A DNA stretch of 64,000 nucleotides from Synechococcus sp. MVIR-18-1 (GTDB taxonomy: Bacteria; Cyanobacteriota; Cyanobacteriia; PCC-6307; Cyanobiaceae), in assembly GCF_014279835.1 (NCBI RefSeq), contig NZ_CP047942.1, positions 1,116,001 through 1,180,000 of the forward strand, given 5' to 3'. Below, one piece after another: positions 10,267 through 18,407 of this stretch (position 1 is its first letter; each line of letters opens with the position of its first letter). The position numbers were made by a program, and so were the translations under genes. The notes beneath the pieces are model-generated. The model was not told where the DNA came from and ran no database searches. It saw nothing but the letters and a program-made list of their open reading frames with translations.

Positions 10267-10954
10267 TAGATCAGATTTGAATTATCCAAGTCCTCTATGA
10301 AAGGTGCAGAGGCAGGATTAAAAAAATAAAAAGCGTGAAGCTAAGGCTTGTACCATCGCTGCTTGGATCTTCTTCACTATAGCCCTCGCCACGTCAATAG
10401 CTGCATACCAGCTTCCCTTGGCCTCATTACTGCGTATCTCCATGTCTTCTACGTTTTAGGATGCGGTTACCCTTTCTGAAGGCGAAGCTAAGTCAAGTAG
10501 AGATTCATTGTCTTCGCCTTAGATACACCTAAGCTAACCAAGTGGTATCGCAGTATCTTGATTCATGTGTTGGCTAAGAGTTATGTAATACTCTTAGCTG
10601 CATTTAGCAATACTTTGCTGATTCTCAGTCACATTTTTTGTTGTCAGACCAGTCAAAATTGAATGGTAAAAGCAAGGCCCAGTGGGAGAAGTAATGCACC
10701 TCCCATTTTTTTTGTTTCATTTACTCCGTGCTAGCAGAGCTTGATTCAAGCTGCTGTCTATGCGAGTTCAAGGCTTTCGATTTGTTCAATCGTTTTCATC
10801 TAGGACTGTCAAGGCAATGAGATGAAAACAAATTGTTTCCAGATCCACACCAATTTCATTGTGATTGTTGATACTATGAGTCTGGACCTACATATTGACT
10901 TAACCCATTTGACAGGAGTGCTCGTTATAGTAAATAAGTTGTTGTACGCCCATC
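10267..10954. other. AT-rich gap with a start-less hydrophobic frame and an orphan terminator
   Basis: No gene is called. The plus strand at about 10325-10455 encodes a basic N-terminus then a hydrophobic stretch (TIAAWIFFTIALATSIAAY), but the frame has no ATG, GTG or TTG before it. A strong intrinsic terminator follows at 10683-10713 with no gene to serve, so a small RNA or a short leader transcript is possible. The CP12-like gene begins at 10955. Confidence 0.35.
10683..10713 (+). terminator. Orphan intrinsic terminator
   Basis: A TGGGAG stem (10683-10688) pairs with CTCCCA (10700-10705) across an 11-nt loop, and is followed immediately by eight T residues (10706-10713). The plus-strand orientation means it ends a transcript coming from the left, where no convincing gene exists. 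Confidence 0.6.
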
Positions 10955-11149
10955 ATGTCAGACATCACTGATAAGTACGAAAAGTTCAAAGTGCCTTACA
11001 GCACCAATGAAAAGCACTCCTCAGAGGAGTTTGATCCTAAAGAGAATGGCGGCTTGGATAATCCAGCTAACCGTCACAAAGATAAAGTGCTTGACGATAT
11101 CTGCGATACCCATCCTGGTTCGCCCATGTGCAAAGTCTTTGATTGCTGA
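10955..11149 (+). CDS. 64-aa protein with a CP12-like C-terminal cysteine motif
   Basis: A short, hydrophilic, probably disordered protein (MSDITDKYEKFKVPYS...). Its C-terminus places two cysteines exactly eight residues apart (Cys50 and Cys59, with a proline in the loop) followed by KVFD, which matches the C-terminal GAPDH-binding element of CP12 (C-x8-C then an aromatic and Asp). It lacks the N-terminal cysteine pair and the central AWD/VEEL core of classical CP12, and has an extra terminal Cys64. A redox-switched binding role is an inference from this motif only. It is alone, with 300-bp or larger gaps on both sides. Confidence 0.65.
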   Translation: MSDITDKYEKFKVPYSTNEKHSSEEFDPKENGGLDNPANRHKDKVLDDICDTHPGSPMCKVFDC

Positions 11150-11614
11150 TTCGGATCTTTTGATTCGTCTGTTTAATTTGGCACTGTGGGAATTCATCCT
11201 CGCTGATGATTTTCTTACGGTCCTTTTTTTTGATTGATTATGTATTGTGTTTCACGTTAATTATTCAAACTGCTTAGACAATTTCAAGAATTACTTGAAA
11301 TTGATATTATACTGCCTGTTATCGATTGATAGTTGCTTTATTGATTTGCCTGGTATTGCATGTGAAAGACCTTTATTTAACATCAATTCTTCTTCGCTTA
11401 TGTATCGTTGGAAGAGACTTTCTTACTTTGATGTCATCACTTCCTATTTTCTTTGGTTCTTAGGCTTAATCTCTGTTTCTTGCTGCGATTTGCCATTCAG
11501 CCCCTTACGACTGGGCAAAGCGGATCAGCCCTTTAGATTTGCTTTACATTTCGCCATCCAAGTTGGCATTTCCTGTTTGAGTGGGTTAGAGCGGTAGCAG
11601 ATAGGGCCGAAGTC
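11150..11614. other. AT-rich gap without a supported gene
   Basis: A frame at 11247-11597 encodes a hydrophobic, cysteine-rich sequence with no recognisable family and atypical composition; I do not support it. A run of T (about 11224-11231) follows no evident stem. Nothing else seen. Confidence 0.35.
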
Positions 11615-11911
11615 ATGAGTTATGAAGCTAAGGAACGAATGCCATTTCCCTATGGACAGGTTGCTTATCCTGCTTTTCTTGGTGTAAAGCCTGGTGATTA
11701 CATCATTGTAAAAGGGGATAATCAAGTCACACTCAAGAAAGACCACAGTTGGTGGATGGGCCAAGTTGTGTCCTGTAAAAAAGAGGCTAGAGACCCTAGC
11801 GGTCATCATGTGATTCAAGTTGTTGATGTTGATGACGAAAAGATTAGTTGGGTCAATGTAGCCGAAATATCACATGTGCTATACGGGTTGGATGGATTGT
11901 CAAATGACTAG
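11615..11911 (+). CDS. DUF3104 family protein
   Basis: A 98-aa protein of the picocyanobacterial DUF3104 family, function unknown. Visible family features are VKPGDYIIVKG at 24-34, a KKDHSWWMGQVV block at 41-52, and a beta-rich C-terminal half with DVDDEKISWVNVAEISHVL. The pattern suggests a small beta-barrel. The ATG start agrees with the fold. No operon partner; both flanks are accessory DNA. Confidence 0.7.
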   Translation: MSYEAKERMPFPYGQVAYPAFLGVKPGDYIIVKGDNQVTLKKDHSWWMGQVVSCKKEARDPSGHHVIQVVDVDDEKISWVNVAEISHVLYGLDGLSND

Positions 11912-12069
11912 CAATCCATCTTTTTCAGGTTGTTATGAATAATGGTTATTGGCCTTAAAGTTTATTTTTGCTTTGTGCACTTGCCAATCCTTGACTCTTT
12001 AGCTTATTGATATTGCAAGCTTTGTTTTATGGGCGGATGGATTCTTGTTGCGTATAACCCATTACCTAT

Positions 12070-12411
12070 TTACACATAGCGTGCCATGAATTCAGATAGC
12101 GTGAGACCTTCTTTCTTTGCAGAAGTACAGCAATCCTTGAAAAGTTCATCATCCGTCTCTGTCCTCGCTAAGTCTCGAAATTGTTCAGAACTTAGCTGAT
12201 TCTGATCATTGCTGCTGTGGCACATCGAATTCCATTTGGCACAGAGTGAATCCACCATCTCTTTTCTTGAATAGGGAAGGTTGATCTTTTTCTGTTTTGC
12301 CAAATGATGTGTCTCCAGTTCTTTACTAAACTCTAGAGACCCGATGCTTGTTTGACAATCACTTGATGTGAGTGCGCCGTTTTTGTATGGGTTTAGCCTT
12401 GATGAATTCAT
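12070..12411 (-). CDS. Hypothetical protein
   Basis: A 113-aa protein, not recognised. The C-terminal half is helical and contains four cysteines (about residues 66, 72, 95 and 96) and ends with a hydrophobic helix, LTLSEFMARYV. The N-terminal 40 residues are low in structure, so a later start (for instance the Met near residue 59) is possible. Base composition is low in GC like its neighbours. Confidence 0.4.
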   Translation of the reverse strand: MNSSRLNPYKNGALTSSDCQTSIGSLEFSKELETHHLAKQKKINLPYSRKEMVDSLCAKWNSMCHSSNDQNQLSSEQFRDLARTETDDELFKDCCTSAKKEGLTLSEFMARYV

Positions 12412-12615
12412 CTTTGCTGATCATCGCGAGATGCATCATATTTCGCTTACTTCATTGATTCTTCTAAGAATCCCAACTCGCGATTCACTGTAAATTCACG
12501 AGTTGGTAGGTTTTCATTTGCAAGTGACGGCTTTTATCCTATTAAACATATTTTGAGTTTTAATCGAATGTTTGATTTGGTTTTGTGGCTTCTTCAATCT
12601 TTAAGGGTGCAGTTA

Positions 12616-12879
12616 CTAACTAGCCAGTGTGTGGCAAGTAGGAAAGTCATCATTCATTCGCGAGTGCCATCTTCTGAGTTCATAGTGGTCGAGCATCGTG
12701 CGCCGAGATTTTTCAGCGTTGGCCAGGCGTTTGATCAATGCATCCGTGTCATGGGTAGAAAGCTCGCCATCCGAATCCCACTTCATGCAGAAAACACCTT
12801 TTTTGGGAATGCTGACCATTGAATTAGCCCTATCTGTTCTGTCACGGTATGCGCACACAACTGCTTTGCCATGGAGCAA
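12616..12879 (-). CDS. Hypothetical protein
   Basis: An 87-aa protein, not recognised. Its middle (KGVFCMKWDSDGELSTHD, then DALIKRLANAEKSRRTML) suggests a beta hairpin followed by a basic helix. No signal peptide or membrane segment. It has an ATG start and no neighbour to suggest a role. A plus-strand frame overlaps it and looks weaker. Confidence 0.4.
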   Translation of the reverse strand: MLHGKAVVCAYRDRTDRANSMVSIPKKGVFCMKWDSDGELSTHDTDALIKRLANAEKSRRTMLDHYELRRWHSRMNDDFPTCHTLAS

Positions 12880-13200
12880 TCCTTAAGAAGTCTTGATTGC
12901 GACTGTTGCGACGGCTTGTCGTTTCCTTGAGGTTTTGATCGTGAGTCTTCAAGCTCTCAGCGCGACAGCAGGTCATGTTTAGTCAGCTAGGCCTCCTCAA
13001 TTGTTTGTCCTAGTTGGTCTTTGGTTCTCTATTGAGATGTTGCACTTTTTTAGGGTTCGCTTGAGTTCATAAACAACCGACTTTGCTTTCATCCTTGACT
13101 CTGGAGAAATGTTATCTGCTTGATCTAGCAGTTGCTCTTCAGCCTGGTTAATGTTTGATTTTACTTGTTTCTTGACTCAGAATAGGAGCCTACGACCTGG
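12880..13200. other. Gap with one start-less minus-strand frame
   Basis: Between the hypothetical gene and the 13201 gene I see one interesting frame on the minus strand (13176 down to 12997, 59 codons) with helical composition (NQAEEQLLDQADNISPESR, then a basic helix). It has no ATG, GTG or TTG before codon 29. It may be a remnant or a short 31-aa peptide; I do not call it a gene. Confidence 0.3.
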
Positions 13201-14004
13201 TTAATTTCCTGTTGGCATTTTTGCTATCAGCTGCTCCTCTAGAAACATATTGAATTCAAATAATTGTTCATCGCTGAGTTGTTGCCTTGATGTTGCTCCT
13301 AATTTTGATTGAAGGAAACTTTTTGCCCGTTCTTGATCCCATTTCAGGGTCGTGAGTATTTCGTCCCCTTGCGTGATCAAGTCGCCTCTGCGTAGAGGCG
13401 TCTGGACTGCACTGGCTTCTGCTCCTACTTCGAAGCTTTTCAGCTTATTGAGATAGGACACTAGATCGCTATACCTCGTTAATTTGTGCCTGCTCCCATG
13501 TCCATATGCTCGCTCTAAATACATGTGTTCATTCTCACGGGTCCATCCGATGCGCTTAAGTTGTAGATCGATTGCGGTGAGTTCTTCGCTCCAATCGTCT
13601 GGGTCTATCGGTGCCTCGCTCGGTTCTGAGATCTGTTCTGTGATCGTTTCGGCGATTTGTCCAGAGACTGCTTTTGGTTGCGATTTCTGATCTTGAGACG
13701 GGGCTAATCGCGATGGTTCTGATCGGCTTTGCTCGTTTTTAGCTTCAACTTGTTGCTTTTTTGGTGGCTTGGCTTCTCCCTGTTCTTGTTTTTTTACGGA
13801 ACTTTCTACGGGATGCTTTCGTTCAGTGGGTGGCTTTGCCATAAGGACCCTTTGTACGAGCCGCTCTCGTGCACGGTCTTCTGCTTGCTCTGCATCAGCA
13901 GCCTCTCCTAGCGAGCTGCCGAGATCCTGTTCACCCTCGATGCCGCTGACACGCACGACACATCGGTCGCTATCGATGTGGCAAATTTCGACCTTTGTCT
14001 TCAT
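13201..14004 (-). CDS. Hypothetical protein with disordered linker and two C-terminal repeats
   Basis: A 267-aa protein. Residues 1-60 form a compact alpha/beta segment (KVEICHIDSDRCVVRVSG, then a charged helix). Residues 61-135 are a Lys/Gln/Glu/Pro-rich linker. Two related segments of about 45 residues follow, at 145-188 and 213-258, sharing the pattern W-x4-E-x4-(F/Y)-L-x4-G-x2-SR-x2-L-x8-L and likely forming small helical units. I do not know the function; the basic linker and tandem small domains could suit nucleic-acid or protein binding, but this is a guess. Start is the first ATG. Divergent from terC. Confidence 0.75.
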   Translation of the reverse strand: MKTKVEICHIDSDRCVVRVSGIEGEQDLGSSLGEAADAEQAEDRARERLVQRVLMAKPPTERKHPVESSVKKQEQGEAKPPKKQQVEAKNEQSRSEPSRLAPSQDQKSQPKAVSGQIAETITEQISEPSEAPIDPDDWSEELTAIDLQLKRIGWTRENEHMYLERAYGHGSRHKLTRYSDLVSYLNKLKSFEVGAEASAVQTPLRRGDLITQGDEILTTLKWDQERAKSFLQSKLGATSRQQLSDEQLFEFNMFLEEQLIAKMPTGN

Positions 14005-14041
14005 GCCTCTGGAGGGGGGTAACCATTTCTAAACTGTTGCG

Positions 14042-14764
14042 ATGGATTCAGCAGCCCTACCATCTTTAACGCCTTTTCTCGATGGCGTTGATCGATGGGC
14101 TGAGCTCTTACCTCTCCTTCCAGTGCTTGTGGCTTTGGAGCTGGTACTCTCCGCCGACAATGCCATTGCCTTAGCTGCTGTTGCTCGTAAGCAAAACGAT
14201 CCAGCTCAGGAAAAGAAAGCGCTCGACTATGGAATTGCGATTGCTTTTTTCCTCAGAGTTGCCTTGATTTTATTGGCTCAGTGGGTTTTGGCGTTTAAAC
14301 CGTTGCAACTCCTTGCCGGTGTTTATCTGCTGTGGCTCTTTCTTTCTCATATCTGGTTCAAGGCATCAAGCTCTGAGACTCCCTCGGGATCCTCAAGGCC
14401 TGCATCTCCGATCTCCTTTACAAAGACGATCGTTGCATTGGCCTTAACCGATCTAGCTTTTTCAGTCGATAGTGTTGCTGCTGCCGTTGCGATTAGTGAC
14501 CAACTTATTCTTGTGATTACCGGTGCTTTCATTGGTGTTGTTGCACTACGCTTTACTTCGGGACTGTTCATTCGTTGGCTTGATATTTATACACGATTAG
14601 AAACTGCGGGCTATCTTGCCGTTGCTTTAGTAGGCGTCAAACTTATTTCTACATTGATCTTTTCTGACTTGCAACTGCCTGAATGGTGGACGTTGTTAAC
14701 TGTTGCGCTACTGATGATTTGGGGCTTTTCAGAGCGGAAAGAGCCATTGGCACACGAAGTTTGA
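14042..14764 (+). CDS. TerC-family integral membrane protein
   Basis: A 240-aa membrane protein of the TerC/YkoY family. About seven hydrophobic segments form two halves, each with the family acidic motif: ALELVLSADN at 31-40 and ALTDLAFSVDS at 134-144. In this family these aspartates sit in the membrane, and members are linked to metal (Mn2+) export or thylakoid protein insertion; the substrate here is not known. It is followed after 4 bp by the DUF6464 gene and then by the riboflavin-kinase-like gene, so the three are probably co-transcribed. Confidence 0.88.
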   Translation: MDSAALPSLTPFLDGVDRWAELLPLLPVLVALELVLSADNAIALAAVARKQNDPAQEKKALDYGIAIAFFLRVALILLAQWVLAFKPLQLLAGVYLLWLFLSHIWFKASSSETPSGSSRPASPISFTKTIVALALTDLAFSVDSVAAAVAISDQLILVITGAFIGVVALRFTSGLFIRWLDIYTRLETAGYLAVALVGVKLISTLIFSDLQLPEWWTLLTVALLMIWGFSERKEPLAHEV

Positions 14765-14768
14765 TCTG

Positions 14769-15107
14769 ATGATTGTTGAACTTCGTCAGTCCGTCAGTCT
14801 TGTTTTGCTCGCCCGCATGGAGTCGACTGATCCTCCAACGCCTGGGCAATGGTTTCTGCATGAACATGTCAGCTACCTCGTTATGCAACGACGACATCGC
14901 TATAAGTTGCACTCTGGTCGTTATGAACTCTCTTTGATTGTTCTCCACGTTAAAGCTCAAAAGCAGCCTGCTGATGCTCACTTCGTTGGTCATGGTTGGG
15001 TGATTGGAGACTCTGATTGTCGCTTTAATGCTTTGAGTCCTCTGCTTCGTTGCGCCGTGTTGCCTGATGGACCATGCGATCGTTGTGTTCATAGAGAAGC
15101 GCGCTGA
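14769..15107 (+). CDS. DUF6464 family protein
   Basis: A 112-aa protein matching the cyanobacterial DUF6464 pattern: a beta-rich region (LHEHVSYLVMQRRHRYKL, then YELSLIVLHVKAQ), the core GWVIGDSDCRFNALSPLLRCAV, and a C-terminal CDRC pair. The cysteines (C82, C94, C102, C105) could bind a metal. Function unknown. Its TGA overlaps the next ATG by one base (TGATG at 15105-15109), indicating coupled translation. Confidence 0.75.
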   Translation: MIVELRQSVSLVLLARMESTDPPTPGQWFLHEHVSYLVMQRRHRYKLHSGRYELSLIVLHVKAQKQPADAHFVGHGWVIGDSDCRFNALSPLLRCAVLPDGPCDRCVHREAR

Positions 15108-15595
15108 TGACCTCCCTTAGCTGGCATGCTGCTGTTCTTCTTGAGGGACACGGCGTCGCTTCTGGTCAAGCTTTGAATTCAGTTCATTTAAAGACATCTC
15201 CGTACCCCAAGGGCACGATTGCGATGCAATCACCCTATTTTGCGGCGTTAGGGCTTGATCTTTCCCCATTTTGGCCTGGAACATTAAATCTTTCATTTTC
15301 ACCTGTAGAGCTCCAGCTTAGGAAGCCTGATTATTTTTTTCAGGATCTTGAATGGACCCATTTGCATCCTCCTGAGACTTTTTCGTTTTGGAAGATTCGA
15401 TTGCGTTCCATTGGTCGTAGTGGTATTAATGTGCCTGGTTTGGTTTATTATCCACATCCAGAAACGAAGGCCAGGCATTGGCAAAATCCATCTGTACTGA
15501 AAATCCTGGCTCCCTATGTTGGTCCCATTTGTTTGAATCAAGCGTTTGAGCTCGGGGTGGATCCTACGGCTATCCAAATCTTATATTCTGTTTAA
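15107..15595 (+). CDS. CTP-dependent riboflavin kinase-like (RibK/DUF120 superfamily) protein
   Basis: A 162-aa protein. Its motif order follows archaeal RibK: an N-terminal strand GVASG (16-20), an LGLDLSPFWPGTLNLSF segment with the GTLN motif at 58-61 (Thr and Asn of this motif hold Mg2+ in the archaeal enzyme), a central beta region, PGLVYYPHPETKARHW (110-125), and KILAP (132-136) followed by a leucine helix and a closing strand (AFELGVDPTAIQILY). The glycine-rich N-terminal loop differs from archaeal RibK and is longer. Cyanobacteria normally make FMN with RibF, so the substrate may differ. The similarity is by eye; I rate the fold as likely and the activity as unproven. Confidence 0.6.
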   Translation: MTSLSWHAAVLLEGHGVASGQALNSVHLKTSPYPKGTIAMQSPYFAALGLDLSPFWPGTLNLSFSPVELQLRKPDYFFQDLEWTHLHPPETFSFWKIRLRSIGRSGINVPGLVYYPHPETKARHWQNPSVLKILAPYVGPICLNQAFELGVDPTAIQILYSV

Positions 15596-15832
15596 TAGTG
15601 TTTTTACGGTTTGTAGGCAATCTTTTGGGTTGTCGTGTTTATGACTTGTCTGATTGTTGGACTAGCGTCTTTTTTTGTGAGTCATTGTGTTTTGTCCATG
15701 CTTTTGCTTGATTGAATCATTTTTGCCGCTTATTGCGCTTAGCTTTTACGGATTCTCTGAGTATGGTTCGGTTGTAGTTCCGTAATGAGCAACACTTAGT
15801 GAGTGGTTCTCAATTGTGCTGGTGGAAACTTG

Positions 15833-16045
15833 ATGACGGACGCTGATCGCATTAAAAATCGCTCAGTATTGCTTGAATTTTTAAAATTCAGGGTCTTGGC
15901 GGCTGGTGAGGAGTTTTTTGACAGCACGGGCTTGGAGCATCGACGTCAGTGGTTGGCGTTGGTCCATCCGCAAGCGCTTGTTCTGTCCGATGAAGACCTA
16001 GAGCAGATTTGGAATCAAGCTCGCATCCTTTATACGGAGTGTTGA
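15833..16045 (+). CDS. Small hypothetical protein
   Basis: A 70-aa protein from the ATG at 15833, preceded by GGTGG about 8 nt upstream. Predicted to be helical: LLEFLKFRVLAAGEEFF, then HRRQWLALVHPQ and a final DLEQIWNQARILYTE. It resembles short conserved picocyanobacterial proteins of unknown role, but I cannot name it. An in-frame start at 15803 would add ten residues. Confidence 0.55.
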   Translation: MTDADRIKNRSVLLEFLKFRVLAAGEEFFDSTGLEHRRQWLALVHPQALVLSDEDLEQIWNQARILYTEC

Positions 16046-16140
16046 AGGTGTGGATCTAGGCTGAATCTTTCGCTTGACCGGCCATTTCCGCTTCCCCTGT
16101 TGCATCGGAGTCCGCAGCCTCTGGTTTTGATTCACTTGGT

Positions 16141-17358
16141 TTGAGTCAGCCGTTGCTTAAGGCTTTGCAGGAGAAGGGATACACCGCTCCCTCGCCGATT
16201 CAGTTGCAGGCCATTCCGGCTGTGATCTCTGGGAGGGATGTGATGGCTGCTGCACAAACAGGAACGGGTAAAACCGCAGGGTTCACGCTTCCGATGTTGG
16301 AGCGCCTTAATCATGGTGCTCGTCCAGGGCGAGGTCAAATTCGTGCCTTGGTGCTCACCCCCACCCGCGAGCTCGCCGCCCAGGTGCTGGCCAGTGTTCG
16401 GGACTACAGCAAGCATCTTCCTCTCACCAGTGAGGTGGTGTTTGGTGGTGTGAAAATCAACCCTCAAATTCAGCGTCTGCAAAAGGGTGTTGATGTGTTG
16501 GTTGCCACTCCAGGGCGTTTATTAGATCTGCTCCAGCAGGGGGCTGTGCGTTTTGATCGGGTGGAGTTCTTGGTGCTTGATGAAGCCGACCGAATGTTGG
16601 ATATGGGCTTTATTCATGACATCCGACGGGTGATTTCACGGCTTCCTGATCGTCGTCAGACTTTGATGTTTTCGGCCACTTTTAGTGCGCCAATTCGAAA
16701 GTTGGCAACGGGGTTGCTCAACCATCCCGTACAAATTCAGGTTGCCCCTGCCAATCAAACGGTGCGATCTGTAGAGCAGGTTGTTCATCCATGCGACATG
16801 GCTCGCAAAATTGATCTGCTTAGCCATCTCATTCGCAGTGGTGAATGGCTCCAGGTGTTGGTCTTCTCTCGAACCAAGCATGGTGCCAATCGCGTCGTGG
16901 AGCGCCTGAGTCAGCAGGGTCTGTTGGCGGCTGCTATTCATGGCAACAAAAGCCAGGGTGCGCGAACACGGGCCTTGCAGGGATTCAAGGATGGATCGGT
17001 GCGCGTTCTTGTTGCCACGGATATCGCTGCACGAGGGATTGATATTCAGCAGCTTCCTCATGTGGTGAATCTCGACCTTCCCAACGTTGCCGAGGACTAT
17101 GTGCATCGCATTGGTCGCACAGGTCGTGCTGGAGAAACCGGCCACGCCATCTCTCTCGTTGCTGCTGAAGAAGCACTGCTCTTGAAGGCGATTGAGCGCC
17201 TCACGGGTGAGTCTCTGCGTCGTGAAAACGTTCCCGGGTTCGAGCCCACCGTTCTCAGTGCTCCACCGCTCGACTTAAGCGGTGGGCGGGGGCGCCGCTC
17301 AGGAGGTTCGTCGCGCCGACGACAAGAGACGCGTAGCACGAGAACGTATCGCCGATAA
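16141..17358 (+). CDS. DEAD-box RNA helicase (RhlE-like)
   Basis: An ATP-dependent RNA helicase, 405 aa from the TTG at 16141: Q-motif around 14-24, AQTGTGKT (38-45), TPTREL, DEAD (147-150), SAT (178-180), and domain 2 with [18 protein letters not shown] and [10 protein letters not shown], ending in an Arg/Gly/Ser-rich basic tail. The start is a problem. The typical RhlE opening [11 protein letters not shown] is encoded in frame upstream of this TTG, yet between it and the upstream stop (TGA) the only possible initiator is an ATT at 16084. Initiation may be at ATT 16084 or at TTG 16141; no clear Shine-Dalgarno precedes either. Confidence 0.92.
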   Translation: MSQPLLKALQEKGYTAPSPIQLQAIPAVISGRDVMAAAQTGTGKTAGFTLPMLERLNHGARPGRGQIRALVLTPTRELAAQVLASVRDYSKHLPLTSEVVFGGVKINPQIQRLQKGVDVLVATPGRLLDLLQQGAVRFDRVEFLVLDEADRMLDMGFIHDIRRVISRLPDRRQTLMFSATFSAPIRKLATGLLNHPVQIQVAPANQTVRSVEQVVHPCDMARKIDLLSHLIRSGEWLQVLVFSRTKHGANRVVERLSQQGLLAAAIHGNKSQGARTRALQGFKDGSVRVLVATDIAARGIDIQQLPHVVNLDLPNVAEDYVHRIGRTGRAGETGHAISLVAAEEALLLKAIERLTGESLRRENVPGFEPTVLSAPPLDLSGGRGRRSGGSSRRRQETRSTRTYRR

Positions 17359-17368
17359 CGCTTTAACG

Positions 17369-18397
17369 TTACGTAAACGTGCCGAATGATTGTTTGGGTT
17401 GAGCGTTTATTTGTTGAAGAAGCGAGTCGCCTTCGCTTCGCCCTTTGCCTTCGAGCTGCGCCGCACGAACCAGGATTGGACAGCCACTTGTGCTGACGAC
17501 AATTCCGACTCCCTTCACCGATTCCAGCACGATTCCTGGTGGATGCTCTCCTGTGGCCCAGCGCCCGATGAGGGGGTGTATCTCGGTAGGGAGCTCCTTT
17601 CTCAGTCGCTCGATAAGCGGTTCGCAATGCAAGAGTTTGAGCCGTTTGTCATTCCAAATCGTCACTGCATTGGGATAGAGCGCCATCACTTTGCGGTGAA
17701 TGGTGAGTGCCGAGGCTGACCAGTCAATCTGGTGGTCTTGTTTGGTGAGCATGCGGGCATAACTCGCTTCTCCAGGGCGATCGGCCTGGTCGCTTAGCTT
17801 GAGCCGTGCCCTACGTTCAGCCTCCGATCCGAGTCCTGCCAACGCAATCAATGGCATGGCTTCCACCATGAGATCAGCGGTGAGAGCGCTCATGCGTTCG
17901 GCCAGGGTGTGGCCGTTATCGAGCAACCCAATCGCCAGGTTTCGCTCTATCAGAACAGGTCCAGTGTCGAGACCCTCTTCCATTGCCATCACACCCACGC
18001 CAGTTTCAGCATCGCCTTCAAGCAGCGCCCACTGAATCGGTCCGGCACCGCGCCACTTTGGGAGCAGAGATCCATGGCCGTTCCAGCAGCCCAGCGGCGG
18101 TTGATCCAGCACACTTTTTGGCAAAATCTGCCCGAAGGCCACCACTACGGACAGGTCTGCCTGGAGCTCTGCGAGTTGCTCTTGGCAGCTTTCGTCCTGC
18201 TTGATCCGTTGGGGCGTGAATACTTTCAATCCCATCTCAAGCGCTTTGGCCTTCACGGGCGATGGAATCAATGTCTTCCCACGTCCCCGGCGTCGATCGG
18301 GTTGGGTGACCACTCCCACAAGCGTATGGCCGGCTTGATGCAGTGCCACCAGCGTTGGCACTGCATAGTCCGGTGTTCCCCAGAACAAAATGTTCAT
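17369..18397 (-). CDS. fmt: Methionyl-tRNA formyltransferase
   Basis: Formylates initiator Met-tRNA using 10-formyl-THF. The 342-aa protein has the formyltransferase core: an FWGTPDYAVPTL start, VVTQPDRRRGRG, and catalytic residues Asn106, His108 and Asp144 in the contexts WNGHGSLLPKWRGAGPI and EEGLDTGP, matching the E. coli enzyme spacing. The C-terminal OB-like domain is present. Ten bases separate it from pmbA on the same strand. Confidence 0.95.
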   Translation of the reverse strand: MNILFWGTPDYAVPTLVALHQAGHTLVGVVTQPDRRRGRGKTLIPSPVKAKALEMGLKVFTPQRIKQDESCQEQLAELQADLSVVVAFGQILPKSVLDQPPLGCWNGHGSLLPKWRGAGPIQWALLEGDAETGVGVMAMEEGLDTGPVLIERNLAIGLLDNGHTLAERMSALTADLMVEAMPLIALAGLGSEAERRARLKLSDQADRPGEASYARMLTKQDHQIDWSASALTIHRKVMALYPNAVTIWNDKRLKLLHCEPLIERLRKELPTEIHPLIGRWATGEHPPGIVLESVKGVGIVVSTSGCPILVRAAQLEGKGRSEGDSLLQQINAQPKQSFGTFT

Positions 18398-18407
18398 CGT
18401 TGCGGGC

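Noticed and set aside
11247-11597. Hydrophobic cysteine-rich frame of 116 codons
   Set aside because: Composition reflects T-rich DNA rather than a protein family; no recognised domain and an isolated position.
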